From contig NC_081552.1 of NCBI RefSeq assembly GCF_963082655.1, positions 199,900,894 to 199,964,893 of the forward strand: a stretch of 64,000 nt of DNA, given 5' to 3'. Positions 23,142-34,630 of the stretch are shown in pieces (within the stretch, counting starts at the first letter, position 1; each line of letters starts with the position of its first letter). Below the pieces are notes generated by a model. That model was given only the letters and a program-made list of their open reading frames with translations, did no database searches and was not told where the DNA came from. This DNA is from Stomoxys calcitrans. Its lineage: Eukaryota > Arthropoda > Insecta > Diptera > Muscidae. The position numbers and the translations under genes are program-made.

Positions 23142-24480
23142 GTGAGTATGAAATTAAAACCAGAAAAACAAAAACATTTTTCCACTATTGTTGAATATCA
23201 GAAAATCCAGGAATCCTTGTTATGAACGAAATTCATTAATTCGGATTCTGTTAAATGTTAAGCAAAACTTTAGTTAATTAGATTTTTGGTTGTGGTATTT
23301 TTGAGGAATAATTCGAAACATAACAACAACTCACTTGTCTGTCTTTCTGAGAAAACAGGACCATTTTGTTTTTAATTCCCACCTAACAAAAGTTTAAGCG
23401 TTTGTTTCGTTTATGCTTTATCCTGGTGTAAATCAGGAGTTCTCTTAAATGAGATGTAAATGAATTTTATATTGAAGAGGAACGATGAGTTTATATAGAT
23501 GGGAAAAATGCTATTTTAAGTATTATAACAACAAAAACTTCAAAGTATGAGGATAACAATTATCTTGCTCCTCTGTCTTGTAAAAAAGACACATTCTTTG
23601 ACATTTTAAGCAAATTTATGCTGTCTCAATGGTTAAGTTTTAATTCAAAATTTTTATAAAAATCCCAAATTTGTTTACAATCTACCAATTGTGTCCTTCG
23701 ATTTAGGCTTAGTGCAAATATTGTTTGTTTTTCAACTGTTGTTTTTAAATAAATATTTTTATTATGCGATATGAAATTAGAAGCTTTGAGTCTGGCAACT
23801 TTTCTTTGTTCTGATACAATTTTGTATCTTGCCTGTGGAAATTTTTTGATTTATTAATGACATTGTTATTTTTTTTATCAAAGTTTTATGTTTTCCTTCC
23901 ATTGGTCCATGCTGTATTTTTCTTTGAAATAATGCTAATGACAATGAAGTGCAGGGATTACATAGAGTCAATTTGTTTACTTGGCCCTTTGATTGATAAA
24001 AGAATTTTTATTGATTTTGATGCGTAATTTTAAACTTGTAGATAGAGAACAGAAAAATAAACGAATAACTCAGGAAGGATAGACAATCAAACGACTAATG
24101 GTTTGTAAACGGGACGGTTTCAGGTATTGCCTTTAAACGCCTCAAAGTCAATTTTAATTTTTAACAAAAACAAAAAAATCAAAAAATGGGCAGACAAGTG
24201 AAGATATGGATAGACAAAGGAAGGACAGACAAAAGATCAATTGACCTTCGAATTACTGTAGAGCCTTCTAAATGGGTCCTTCTCAATCGTTTTGTGTTTT
24301 TTTTTTCAAGCATCTCATAATGAATCAGGCCTTCCCAGAAGGCCTACCCATTTACTTGTAAAACTATTTTTATTTATGGTCATGATTATCTGAAATTTAG
24401 CAGCAGAGTAAAAGCAGCAATTCTTCCTTTAGTTCATTTGACTAACTTTAATTGGCTATGACTGAATATTTGTTCCACTA
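23142..24480 (+). other. Putative intron 1, first part; no recognised element
   Basis: AT-rich sequence with poly-T and poly-A runs. No transposon motif until the LINE at 24481. The whole putative intron runs to 27739. Confidence 0.4.
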
Positions 24481-26290
24481 GCCGAACGTAGAATAGCGTT
24501 TCAAGCGCCTCGATCTTCTGCGCTCATTCTAAAATCTCTGACACCAAGTTTCGAGGTGTCTTCCACCACTTGATCTGTCCATCGGACTTTTGGTTTCCAC
24601 CGTGTTTGCCTTCAAAACACTTCTTTGCTGGAGCTTCTTCATCCCTTCTGACCTTCCTTCATGACCTAGCCAACGCAGCCGTTGTATTTTGATGCGTGTA
24701 ACTATGCTATCGTCGTCATACAGCTCGTGGTTCATACGTCGCCGCTATACTCCATTATCTCGCAAACTGGTCCATATATTTTACGAAGAATCTTTCTCTC
24801 AAATACTCCAAGCACGGCCTCATCCTCTTTCACAAGTATCCATGCCTCGGAACCATATAACATCACGAGTAGTATCAGTGTCTTGTATAGTGTAATCTTC
24901 GTGTGTCGAGAAGTGGCCTTGTTTCTAAACTGCTTACTTAGTCCAAAGCAGCATCTGTATGCCAGTATTATTCTTTGCTTAATCTCAAAACTGGTGTCAT
25001 TCGTTTCAGTTACGTCGGTGCCGAGGTAGATAAAGTTACTGACTGAAAGTTGTGGTTCCCAACTTTCTCCATTTTCCTTATCTGTTCGGTTGTGCAAGGT
25101 GCTTTGGGAGTTTAAACCATTCATTTCGTCTTATCTCCATTTACTGTCAGACCCATTTTTACTGACTCTCTTTCGATTCTTTCCGGTGACCGACCTATGA
25201 TGTCCATGTCGTCGTCATAGGCGAGTAGCATGTATTCTCTTGTGATAAGTGTGCCATATCTATTCACATCTGCTTCTCGTATAATCTTCTCCAGCAGGAC
25301 ATTAAAGAGATCACACGATAGGCCCGTCTCCTTGTCTGAAACCTCGTTTGGTATTAAATGGTTCCGAGAGTTTCTTTTCTATTGAGTACTGAGAAACGCG
25401 TATCAGCTAGTGTCATCCTGCAGAGTCTTTTTAATTTTGCAGGGATACCAAACTCAGACATGGAACGTAAAGGAGGTATTGATTTGTCCTTCTCGTTTCT
25501 TTTCCGGGATTTGGTGCATTGTGAATATCTGGTCGAGGGTGGATTTACCAGGTCTAAAGCCGTATTGATAGGGCCCAATTATCTCATTGACTTCAGGTTT
25601 AATCTTTCACACAGTACGCTCGAAAGTATCTTGTATGCGATGGGGAGGAGACTTATTCCTCTGTAGTTGGCACATTCCGTCTTGTCTCCTTTTTTGTGTA
25701 CGGGAGATAGTATGCTGAGGTTCCAATCATCGGGTATGCGTTCTTCTAGCCAGATTACGCAGATTAGCTGATGCATACACCTTATCAGCGTGTCGCCTCC
25801 GGTCTTAAATAGTTCAGCGGGTAACCCGTCGGCTACTGCTGCCTTGTTGTTCTTTAGTCGGGTCACTGCTACTTGGACCTCATTCTGACTAGGAGGTAAA
25901 CATTCTATACCATCATCATTGATTGGTTCTGGGGTATTCTCTTCGCCGCCAACGTCGGACACTAGCAGTAGGGTAAAATGTTCTTTCCATATCCTTAGCA
26001 TATTATCTCTGTCAGTAACCAGATTTCCTTCGTTGTGTCTGCAGAAGGATGTGCCTGCACCAAAGCCATCGGTTTGATGTTTAATTCTTTGGTAGAATTT
26101 CCGGGCTTTATGCTGACTCCTGGACATCTCAATTCGCTCACACTCACGTTTTGTCCATTTCCTTTTACTTTCTGCCGAATAGACGTTTCTCCTCTCTCTT
26201 TTGCTCCCACTATCCCTCCTTCATCTGGCGCCTTGCTACTGATTGCAGGGTTGCTCTATATGCCGCATTCTTGGCTTCAGTAGCATCTCG
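24481..26290 (-). pseudogene. LINE family L2 reverse transcriptase pseudogene
   Basis: Reverse-strand pieces in order are: GFGAGTSFCRHNEGNL, LKNNKAAVADGLPAELFKTG, IPDDWNLSILSPVHKKGD, YRGISLLPIAYKILSSVLCE (25579-26127), FGIPAKLKRLCRMTLADTRF (25354-25578), MLLAYDDDMDIIG near 25195-25230 (the YxDD box, read Y-D-D-D), then LYKTLILLVMLYGSEAWILV and KILRKIYGPVCEIMEYSGD (24732-25124) and IKIQRLRWLGHEGRSEGM (24529-24735). These match the fingers, palm and thumb of non-LTR RTs, with frameshifts and an internal gap. The endonuclease is absent. The clade (RTE-like or other) is uncertain. Confidence 0.85.
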
Positions 26291-26299
26291 ACACTCTTA

Positions 26300-26520
26300 G
26301 TCGTACCATGGATTTCTTGGAGGAGGCTTCCGATACCCAAGTATGGATTCTCAAAGAGAGGTTCTCAAAGAAATTAGAACCTAAAATGGAACTCCTTCTG
26401 ACTGCTAGTGCGGGACACACATACAGAAGGTGTTCTTTAGTCTCTTCTTCTTCGATGTCCTCACAGCTTCTGCAAAAGTCATTGCTGGCAATCTTCAGCC
26501 TGTCCGATTAGACAGTGACC
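26300..26520 (-). pseudogene. LINE family L6 zinc-knuckle fragment
   Basis: Bases match 52141-52330 closely: 'gattctcaaagagaggttctc', 'ggaactccttctgactgcta', 'acagcttctgcaaaagtcat', 'gacagtgacctgtcatgac'. In the reverse frame these encode the CRSCEDxEEEET knuckle region after RNase H. Only this fragment is present. Confidence 0.7.
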
Positions 26521-26534
26521 TGTCATGACTGCAT

Positions 26535-26600
26535 CGGTCTAAAACCTGATATAATTGGTCTAAAACCAGAATTGTCGGTCTAAAACCAGAATTGTCGATT
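26535..26600 (+). repeat. Short tandem triplication, about 22-bp unit
   Basis: GGTCTAAAACCAGAATTGTC and variants occur three times in a row directly before the transposase relic. Confidence 0.75.
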
Positions 26601-27170
26601 TTGGAGTAAAGATCAGCCAGAAGTTTTGCAATAGCTACCAATGCATCCAGAACAATTCACAGTTTGCTGGAGTTTATGAGCTGGTGGCATCATTGGACCG
26701 TACTTCTTCAAAGAAGATGCCAAGTGTAACGTAACTGTGAATGATGAGCGCTACTGTGGGATGATATCCAACGTTTTTTTGGCCAAAATGCAGGAGCTTG
26801 ACTTGCATGACATGTGGTTTCAACAAGTCGGTGCCACATGCCACATAGCACGCGTAACAATGGACTTATTGAGAGGCGATTTCGTAGAATATTTTATTTC
26901 ACATTCGGGACCAGTCAGTTGGTCGCCTAGATCGTGCGTTTAACACCTTTAGACTATTTTTTGTGGGGCTATGTTAAAGCTCATGTCTATACTGACAAGC
27001 CCGCTTAAATTGTCGCAGTGGAAGGCAACATTGAAGCATTTATTCGTGAGATGCCGGCCGAAATGTTGGAAAGGGTATGCCAAAATTAGACTAAGAGGAG
27101 CGACCATTTGAGGCGTAGTCACGGTCAACATTTGCATGAAATAATCTCCAAACAGTAAAGTATATGGACC
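26600..27170 (+). pseudogene. Mariner-like (Tc1/mariner superfamily) transposase, C-terminal half
   Basis: Frames read ERYCGMISNVFLAKMQELDL, HDMWFQQVGATCHIA, LISHSGPVxWSPRSC-like sequence, then LDYFLWGYVKAHVYTDKPA and AEMLERVCQN. The canonical FQQDGATCH box carries the second catalytic Asp. Here codon 26827-26829 is GTC (Val), and stops follow in DKPA*IV and QN*TKR, so it is dead. The N-terminal helix-turn-helix is missing. A sister 3' fragment lies at 57360-57660. Confidence 0.8.
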
Positions 27171-27239
27171 GTACTATCGATTTGAATAAAGATTATATAA
27201 TTTTTTCTGAATTTTATGTGGTTTAGCTCTTAAAAAGCC

Positions 27240-27412
27240 AATTATGACTGGAATCGGTTAATAGCTTGTTATAGCTCCAATAGCATAGCAAGTCTTGTCC
27301 ATTATCCTTTGCTTGCCAGTAGAGAGATACACGGACAAAGGATGTGACAAATGCTCTCCATGGTGGAAGGTGTATAAGATTCAGCCCTGCCAAACTCATA
27401 ACACATTTACTT
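27240..27412 (+). repeat. Family A right-end fragment
   Basis: 'gagagatacacggacaaagg', 'gctctccatggtggaaggtg' and TATAAGATTCAGCCCTGCC match the right end of family A, with the terminal hairpin decayed. Confidence 0.7.
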
Positions 27413-27739
27413 CTTTAGACTACTATGCCTAGCTTGAATTGCCTAAAATGATTTTCTTTGCACTAAGAGCTACATCCAGTTTTTATTTGTTTTTCCTATC
27501 TCGTTCCAATCAGCAAAACAAAATATGATTTTTTCCCCAATTGAGAAAACGTCACTCCAACTGCTAAGAGATATTCTGGGGAACTGTTGTTTTTCTTCAA
27601 ATTCAGATTGCGTTTTATATTTGTTTCGTATTTGAAGCATATTTGTAATGTTTTCTTTTCTTTTTTTTCTATTTTTCTTCCAATTTATCTTGAAACGAAA
27701 ACAAAATAAACAACAATTCATAAATCTGAAATACCAAAG

Positions 27740-27781
27740 TCGTACTGACAAAAGACGGTGCCATACCGGCTCCAGCTCTAG
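27740..27781 (+). CDS. Candidate 42-nt microexon 2
   Basis: Forty-two bases lie between AAAG| and the consensus donor TAG|GTGAGC. With a phase-1 entry the codons read VVLTKDGAIPAPAL and exit in phase 1, so it fits exon 1 and can be skipped without shifting the frame. The pyrimidine tract (about 27650-27690, TTTTCTTTTCTTTTTTTTC) ends about 50 nt before the acceptor, with no AG in between, so the acceptor is the first AG after it. GC content is higher than its surroundings. No homologue is recognised. Confidence 0.42.
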
Positions 27782-28559
27782 GTGAGCAGAAATAACACAA
27801 AAAAAAAAAAAAACAAAAAAATAATAACTAATATTGCAACAAATTTTTCTCTAAATATTTGTTCTCTTAACATTTTGTTCTATCCCTTTCCGTTTGTGTG
27901 TGTGTATTTGTGTCTGTATGTTATGAGAATGCAAAAAACCCAACAAATGTTAATTGCACTGCAAGCAAAAAATACTTCAAATTTTTTTTTCTATAATTTA
28001 ATTACATTGAATGCCATAAATAAACCTAGATGTCAATTAGAGATGTTTATGCTTGTGCCATGCTCTACTCGTGTTCTTTCCAATAACCATAATATTGCTA
28101 ACAATATCCTTAATAGCACTTTCCTTACTATCGTCCTAGCAACGAATTTTGCAAGAGCAATTAAATTGTCCTTCCATGAACTAAACGAAAAATTTTATTG
28201 CCAACACAGCTATTGGCTATGTTCCTAAATCGTAATCCCAAACCAAATCCAAGCCCATATCATAGCACATGTGTACCTTCTTATGCCAGTTAATGTAACA
28301 CTACATGCCATACTCATCTAGACATTAGGGTGTACTAAGAATATTGTTCTTCATAAAGCAAATAAATTTTAAAATCTGCTAAAAATTATAAAAATTAAGC
28401 CATGGTTTTCCTCAGAAGAATGTTCTATAAGGCTTTTCATCACCTGAATGCCAAATTCTGAACTTGTAGTAAATTCCCCCACAGCCTGTAATGCAAATTT
28501 CCTGAGAAGTTATGGAGACGAACGAACCATGTGTGAAGAAATTTACATCGTAAACGAAG
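27782..28559 (+). other. Putative intron 2, first unique part
   Basis: AT-rich. A 148-codon ORF here begins in a poly-A run and has no motif; I do not consider it a gene. Confidence 0.4.
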
Positions 28560-28866
28560 ATGCAAATGCAAATTTTGCCCAAGGAACAGGGGCAAACTTC
28601 TCACATATCAATGAGTGCAGTCCGATTCAAGTATTAAGCTCAATGATAAGGGGCCTTCTTTTTATAGCCGAGTCCGAACGGCGTGCCACAGTGCGACATC
28701 TCTTTGGAGAGAAGTTTTACATGGCATAGTACCTCACAAATGTCGCCTGCAATAGGAGGGGAAAACCACCGCAGAAAAAAATTTGTTGATGGTCTCGCCT
28801 GGATTCGAACCCAGGCGTTCAGCGTCATAGGCGAACATGCTAACCTCTGTGCTACGGTGGCCTACG
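28560..28866 (-). mobile_element. SINE1, near full length
   Basis: On the minus strand: GTAGCACAGAGGTTAGCATG, GGTTCGAATCCAGGCGAGAC, 'gcggtggttttccc', CGGACTCGGCTATAAAAAG, TTGAATCGGACTGCACTCAT and the GGGCAAAATTTGCATTTGC tail. The A and B boxes are intact enough for polymerase III recognition in principle. Confidence 0.88.
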
Positions 28867-29213
28867 TAGATACTTATACAATTTTGCTGAAGTTTTGCAT
28901 TTACAGTGAATTCTTTGTATACGAGATCAACTTTGCATGAATTTGGCGTGTGATATATACCATTCAGCAGGGACGTAGCCAGAGGGGTGGGGGTCTTCGG
29001 GCAAGAGGCCCCCACCAAAATGAGTTTGTCTATAGAAAATTGTAAATAAAATTTATTCTGAACAAAAGTTCCATAAACATTTTTTATAATATCATATTTA
29101 TAATATTCTACTAAGACAACATTTTGCTGAGGCCAGGGCCGCCTTAAAATTATTTTTCTTAAAAACAAAGTTGTAATGAAATTTTTATGAAAAACAAAAT
29201 TTTAATGAAAGTT

Positions 29214-30290
29214 TTAGGTTAGGTTGAAAAGAGGGTGCAGATATTAATCCGCCACATGCCACTATGGACATACACCTAAGCCAGTAATCGGCTTGTTGTA
29301 CGCTCTAAAAACTATAAAGTAACCTCTGAAAAGAAAATTTTAAGTTCGAAATTCCGTGCTACTTACAAAATCCCTAATTGTTTTCAATGCCACTCCTCTA
29401 AGTTGGTTCATGTCTGATATTGTGTCTCCACCTAGGTACCGGTATTTCTTGGATGCGAAAGCCGGGCAATGGCAAAGGAAATGCTCCAACGTCTCATCAT
29501 CATCTTCCATGCATGTTCTACACATGCTATCACTTGCAGCACCGATTTTACATAAGTGAGCTCGTAGTCCTATGTGTCCAGTTATGATACCAATAGCTAT
29601 ACTGACCTCCTTCTTGCTTCCTTTCAGTAATAGCCTCCTCGTCTTCTCACGATCTGGACCCCCCCCCCATAGGATTTTCGCCGTCCTACCGACCGTTTCG
29701 CTGTTCCACAATGTTGCATGCGCATTTGTCGCCCACTCCCTTAACATGAACTGCGTCGACCCGAAAGGCTTCGGGTTAACCAAGTTTATTGACGGCAGAC
29801 CTCTGGCCTTCACCGCCAAATCGTCTGCCCTTTCATTTCCCCTTATTCCGTTATGGCCCGGCACCCAAACGATGCGGATTTTGCCATCCTCAGAGAAGGC
29901 GTTAATCTCCTTCTTACACTACTAGACTGTTGGTGACCTTACCGTCCTAGTTGTTATTGCCCTTATGGCAATTTTACTGTCGGTAAAGATGTTCACACTC
30001 GACGTCCTCGCGTTAGCAACACACCACTCCCGCCTGCAGGACCGTATTATGGTCAGGCAGTCTAAAACAGATGTCAGTCCCTGGGTTTTCAATGTAAACC
30101 CCCAGGCCCACTCTGTCCTCTAGCCTAGATCCATCCGTGTAACATGATCTTCCAGATGGCAGCAGTGCCTCGCACTCGACTTCAAAGTTCATCTCAAGTA
30201 TCCGATCTGAAACCTCTTCCCTTCCTTCCACGTTTCCTATCGTTGCCTCGATTATATTCCATCGACTCAGAATCACTTTCTGATTCGATT
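29214..30290 (-). pseudogene. LINE family L4 RNase H / zinc-knuckle fragment with CCTAA tail
   Basis: The 3' end is (TTAGG)2 on the + strand at 29214-29223. Reverse frames read EVECEALLPSGRSCYTDGSR (first RNase H Asp), then GHNGIRGNERADDLAVKARG (last catalytic segment), SKKEVSIAIGIITGHIGLRA and SMCRTCMEDDDETLEHFLCH (knuckle). A deletion near 30030 relative to 49500-49530 removes the helix with the catalytic Glu. A frameshift separates the halves. Confidence 0.85.
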
Positions 30291-30600
30291 TAGCTATGTC
30301 CGTCTGTCTGTCTGTCCGTCTGTCCATGTTAATTTGTGTACAAAGTACAGGTCGCAGTTTTCATCCGATCGTCTTGAAATTTGTTACAGGCATGTTTTTC
30401 GGCCTAGAAGCGAAGCCTATTGAAATTAGAAAAAATCGGTTCAGATTTGGATATAGCTCCCATATATATGTTCGTCCGATTTGCAGTAATAATGCAATGA
30501 AATTGTCATTTGTAAACCGATTCCCTCGTTTTATTATGCTTATCTGTCCCAAACCACATTTTCCTAATATTTTTTCTATAGACAAATTTCAATAAATATT
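30290..30600 (+). repeat. Family C-like fragment
   Basis: 'catccgatcgtcttgaaat', 'aaaaatcggttcagatttgg' and ATATAGCTCCCATATATATG resemble 43905-44060. It directly follows the LINE inside the hAT composite. Confidence 0.6.
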
Positions 30601-30619
30601 TTTATAGACAAAATTTTAA

Positions 30620-32060
30620 CCCATTACGCCTGACCCTCGATTCCGTTGTCCGAGTGACGACGCGTGATTGACTGATTTACTGACTGATTAACGCCCAGCC
30701 GAAACGGCTAAAGCTAGAGTCATGAAATTTGGCACGAATGTGGATCATGGTTTTTGTGATATTCTTACGTTTAGGTACTAAAAAGTACGAAATGGTGACT
30801 TTTAACTCAGCATAAACGGATGGGGCTAGCATTATGAGTTTGGGCTCAAATTAAAGAGCGTCTCAAAAAAATAACACTTGGTGACAAAAAAAAAGTTCCA
30901 AAATAGAACAGTATGTGGGAAAAATGGTACATTTAGTACTGCAATTAGTACTTTTTGGTACCTTGTTTGTTAACTGAGCTAGAGCTTTGAATTTGGCAAT
31001 CATAATTGACATGCCAAATGAGTTTTTGGACATTTTGAAACAAAAAAAAGTACCAAAAATAGTACTAATTAGGTGAATTTGCATAGGGCGAACGGGTAGA
31101 GCTAAAACTTCGAAATATGGCTAAATGATTGTTGTTATGAAATAAAGGAGGTTGATAGAAAAAATATGAAAAATAGTAATGGATATGGAAGAAACGTACC
31201 TTTAGTACCGTATTTGGTACCATTCCATACTTTCTTTACGGATTGAACTAGAGCTCTGAAATTTAACATGTAGATTCTACTAAGAAATATATGTTGGCTG
31301 ACTGAGTAATTTTTAACAACTCATACATTTAGGTACCAGAAAGTAAAAAATAGCTTATTTACTTTTACGGTGAACGGAGAAGGGTAAAATTAAAAAAAAT
31401 TGCTAAAAATGATCAATGTCTTGATAAAAATATACGATAAGGTTTACCAAATATGAAATGTTGGAATCGTGCCAGGAGGGGAATAAAAAGTACTTAAGTG
31501 CTGTAATTGGTACTATTTATTACTTTCTTTAAAGATTGAGCTACAGCTCTGAAATTTGGAATACAGTTACATCTAGGCACTGTGTACAGAGCGACTAGAA
31601 GATTTTTTGATATTCGTTCATTTTGGTACTAAAACGTACAAAGTGGCAGCTGTGGTGACTGAGCTATATCTATGAAATTAGCGAAGCAGGTACATCTTGG
31701 CAGTATGTAACGGATAACTAGAAGATTGTTTTGAAATATCTTCATTTAGGTACTAAAACGTGCAAAACTGTACTTTATTTACGGATTGAGCTGAAGATCT
31801 CAAAATTGCGATACAGTTACACCTTGATAATATTCATCGACCTACTAGAGGTTTTTTTTTTTAATTCGTTCATTTAGACACTAAATTTTTTCAAATGTTC
31901 TTTCTTTACGGATACAGTTACACCTTGACAGTATTTATCGGCCGAATAGAGGTTTTTTTTAATTCGTTCGTTTAGACACTAAACCTTTCAAAATGTTCTT
32001 TCTTTACGGATAAGGCTAAAGCTATTAAAATTGCGATACAGTAACATCTTGGTATTGGGT
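30620..32060 (+). repeat. Dispersed repeat family E (GTAC-rich units)
   Basis: Repeating modules of 'gagctagagctctgaaattt', 'tacatcttggcagta' and 'gtactaaaaagtacgaaat' appear at irregular spacing of about 200-300 bp. An inverted copy lies at 35590-36450. No coding potential is seen. Confidence 0.75.
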
Positions 32061-32949
32061 GTACCAGTATATTCACAATTTAGAGAATTTATATTGAAGT
32101 AACAATTTTTTCGAATATTTTGAATTTTAAAATTTTTTCAAAAAAAAATATTTTTATTCCTAAGCCCTTACAGCAAAAAATCATTTTCTTAATATTTTAC
32201 GACCAGCTGGATTTCATGATTTAGGCATACAATAGAACCTGCTGTCAAAAAAACCATCAAATCCAACAAGACATAAAAAAACGGATTCCAGAAATCTCAC
32301 TCCATTCCAAAATTTTGAGAAATCTTTTCGTTTGATTTTTGGGATATAAAAAATTGTTGACTTTTTTCCCACAAAACATGATGGGAAGAATTGTTGCAAC
32401 TGGTCTCAGTCGTCTACTTTACGCCAGTCCAAATTTAATTGCGATACCTTTTTCCAAACGCGAGCTAGAATTTTTCAAAGGCAGCTCTGTTATTGGTTAT
32501 TTTTCGTCGTTAATGTGAACCTGGGCACACAGGGCAGCAGTAAAACCGTTGCCTACCGTTCAAAGCCATTAATACATCTTCCAAAAGATATTTGCACTGT
32601 GTTGGCAATCGCGGTAAAATTCAGCTCTGACTTTATGACCAAATATCATCGCCGGCGTGTCATTTCCTGCACCCAGTAGCTACCACAATTAAAAAAAAAA
32701 AAAAAAATAAATACATAATTGAGGTATTTTTACCAATTTCACTGTAACAAGAATTTTGGCAATTTTAGATTTTGAAAAAATGTGGGAGGACCCCCCCCCC
32801 CCTCCAAAGAAAAAAAACCTGCCTACGTCCCTGCCATTCAGGTATACAAAATTTTAAGCTGAGTATTCCATTGCGTAATTAAAAAAGGTTCTGTGATAAA
32901 TGTAGCTTCAGTGCAACTGTGATTAAATTGTTTTTGTATTATTATTTAT

Positions 32950-34630
32950 CATAGCCAAACCGGGCCCGCTCCGCTACGCCTTTTTTAACTCTCTAATATC
33001 CCGTTAGGGTGGGGACACTTCGCCCTGAATGCGGATATCGAATTGGTACCATTGTAGCCTATGACGCTGAACGCGTTCGAATCCTGGCGAGAACATCGGA
33101 CAAAGCGGTGTTTATCCCCTCTTAATGTTGGCGACATTTGCGAGGTACAATTTCATGCATGGTCATTTCAAAAATTTTCCCCAAAGCTGTGTCGCACAGC
33201 GGTACGCCGTTCGCACTCGGCTATAAAAAAAGGTCCCTTATCATTGAGTTTAAACTTGAATCGGAAAGCACTCATTGATGTGTGAGAATTTGCACCTTTC
33301 TCGATTCCTGGTGGTAATGTTCTCATATGATTAGGGATGGCACCTCAGACATTTCGACTCAATTATGGATAACAAATTCGTGCTGCACTTCCAAATCCCT
33401 TTAATTTGAGCCCCATATTGCCATGGCCGTTAAATATGAACCGCTTGGAGGGTACTTGAACCCAAATTTTAATACCACAATCGTTTTCTGGTCTCCAATA
33501 CCTTTCATTTGATACCCTTATTGTGCCCATCGGACAAGTATCGGATATGGGTGGCGTTTTTAGGGTAAAGGGGAAGTTCCGCCTCCACCCGATATCTAAA
33601 AATTATATAGCCTATGTTCCCTTGCCGACAAACGTACACAATTTATGAAAATTTTAAGAAAATCGGTTCAGCCAAGTATCATTTAGTCATAATGGGTCTA
33701 ATGGCGTTTTTGAGGGGTGGCGTGACCCCCTATACTTCGATCTGATTTTGTATGCCAGATTCGAAATCTACTACCGAATACCTTTCATTTGAGCCCCATA
33801 TTAAAATGAACGTCCAATATGTCTGTTTGCGGGAGTTTTGGGGTTGGGCGGCCCGATGGGTACTTAGACTCAAGTTTTAATACCATATTCGTATTTTACT
33901 CACCAATACGTTTCATTTGATACCTATATTGTTCGGATCGGTCCACTTTTGATTTTGGGTTGTGTTTTTGTCATAAGGGGGAGGGTCCGTGCCCCTTCCG
34001 ATAACGAACAATTATATAGCCAATGTTTCCTTCCAGACCAACCTACACAATATGCTAAAATTTCTAGAAAATCGGTTCTGCCGTTTTTCAGTCTATACGG
34101 AACAAATAAACCGAGCCCCATATATCCGTGATTGGCTAATGTGCCCATTTTGAGCGTTTTTTGTGGGGGTGACTCCCTATACTATGACATGTATTTGTAT
34201 GCCAGATTCGTTATCTTCTCCCGCATACTTTTCATTTGATACCCATATTGTCCTTATCGGTCCAATTTTGATTCTGGGTGGTGTTTTTGGTGTAACGGTG
34301 GAGGGTCCGCCCTCTTCCGTTATCAACAAATTATTACGCCTATTCTTATTTCGTGATCATATTCGTAATCTTCTCTCGAATACCTTTCATTTGAGTCCCA
34401 TATTGTCATGATGGTAAAATAAACCTATTTTAAGGGGTTTTGGGGCTGGGGCGGCCCCTCAGATACTTGAACCCTACTTTTATTAAAAAATTCGTACTCT
34501 ACTCCTGAATACGTTTCATTTGAATCCCATATTGTCCCGATCGGTCCACTTTTATTTTTGGGTGGTACTTTTGAGGTAAGGGGGAGCGTCCGCCCCCTCT
34601 CGATATCAATACCAGTAACCAATAAATAAT
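32950..34630 (+). repeat. Dispersed repeat family D, interrupted by a SINE1
   Basis: It begins near GGGCCCGCTCCGCTACGCC, then repeats 'acctttcatttgatacccat', 'attgtcccgatcggtccac', 'ttttgggtggt' and 'ggtccgccccctc' modules at roughly 200-bp spacing. Further copies lie at 55560-56500 and 63395-63860. Small ORFs are repeat-derived. Confidence 0.8.
33054..33300 (+). mobile_element. SINE1, 5'-truncated copy within family D
   Basis: It starts at GCCTATGACGCTGAACGCG (inside the tRNA-like head), then TTCGAATCCTGGCGAGAAC, 'cctcttaatgttggcgacat', and ends 'cactcattgatgtgtgagaa'. Family D sequence lies on both sides. Confidence 0.8.

Larger units (their letters stand above)
28968..32833. mobile_element. 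hAT-like composite element, 3.87 kb, with 8-bp target duplication
   Basis: The left end CAGGGACGTAGCCAG and the right end CTGCCTACGTCCCTG are inverted repeats with one mismatch in 15. CCATTCAG flanks both sides (28960-28967 and 32834-32841). An 8-bp duplication with a CAGGG-type terminus is the hAT signature. There is no hAT transposase; the interior is filled with LINE L4 (29214-30290), a family C-like piece and family E repeat. A related flanking sequence without the insertion occurs near 34795-34870. Right-end copies of the same family recur near 37434-37467 and 37750-37787. Confidence 0.82.

Noticed and set aside
27782..28228. 148-codon + strand ORF
   Set aside because: It starts in a poly-A tract, has random composition, no motif, and lies in a putative intron.
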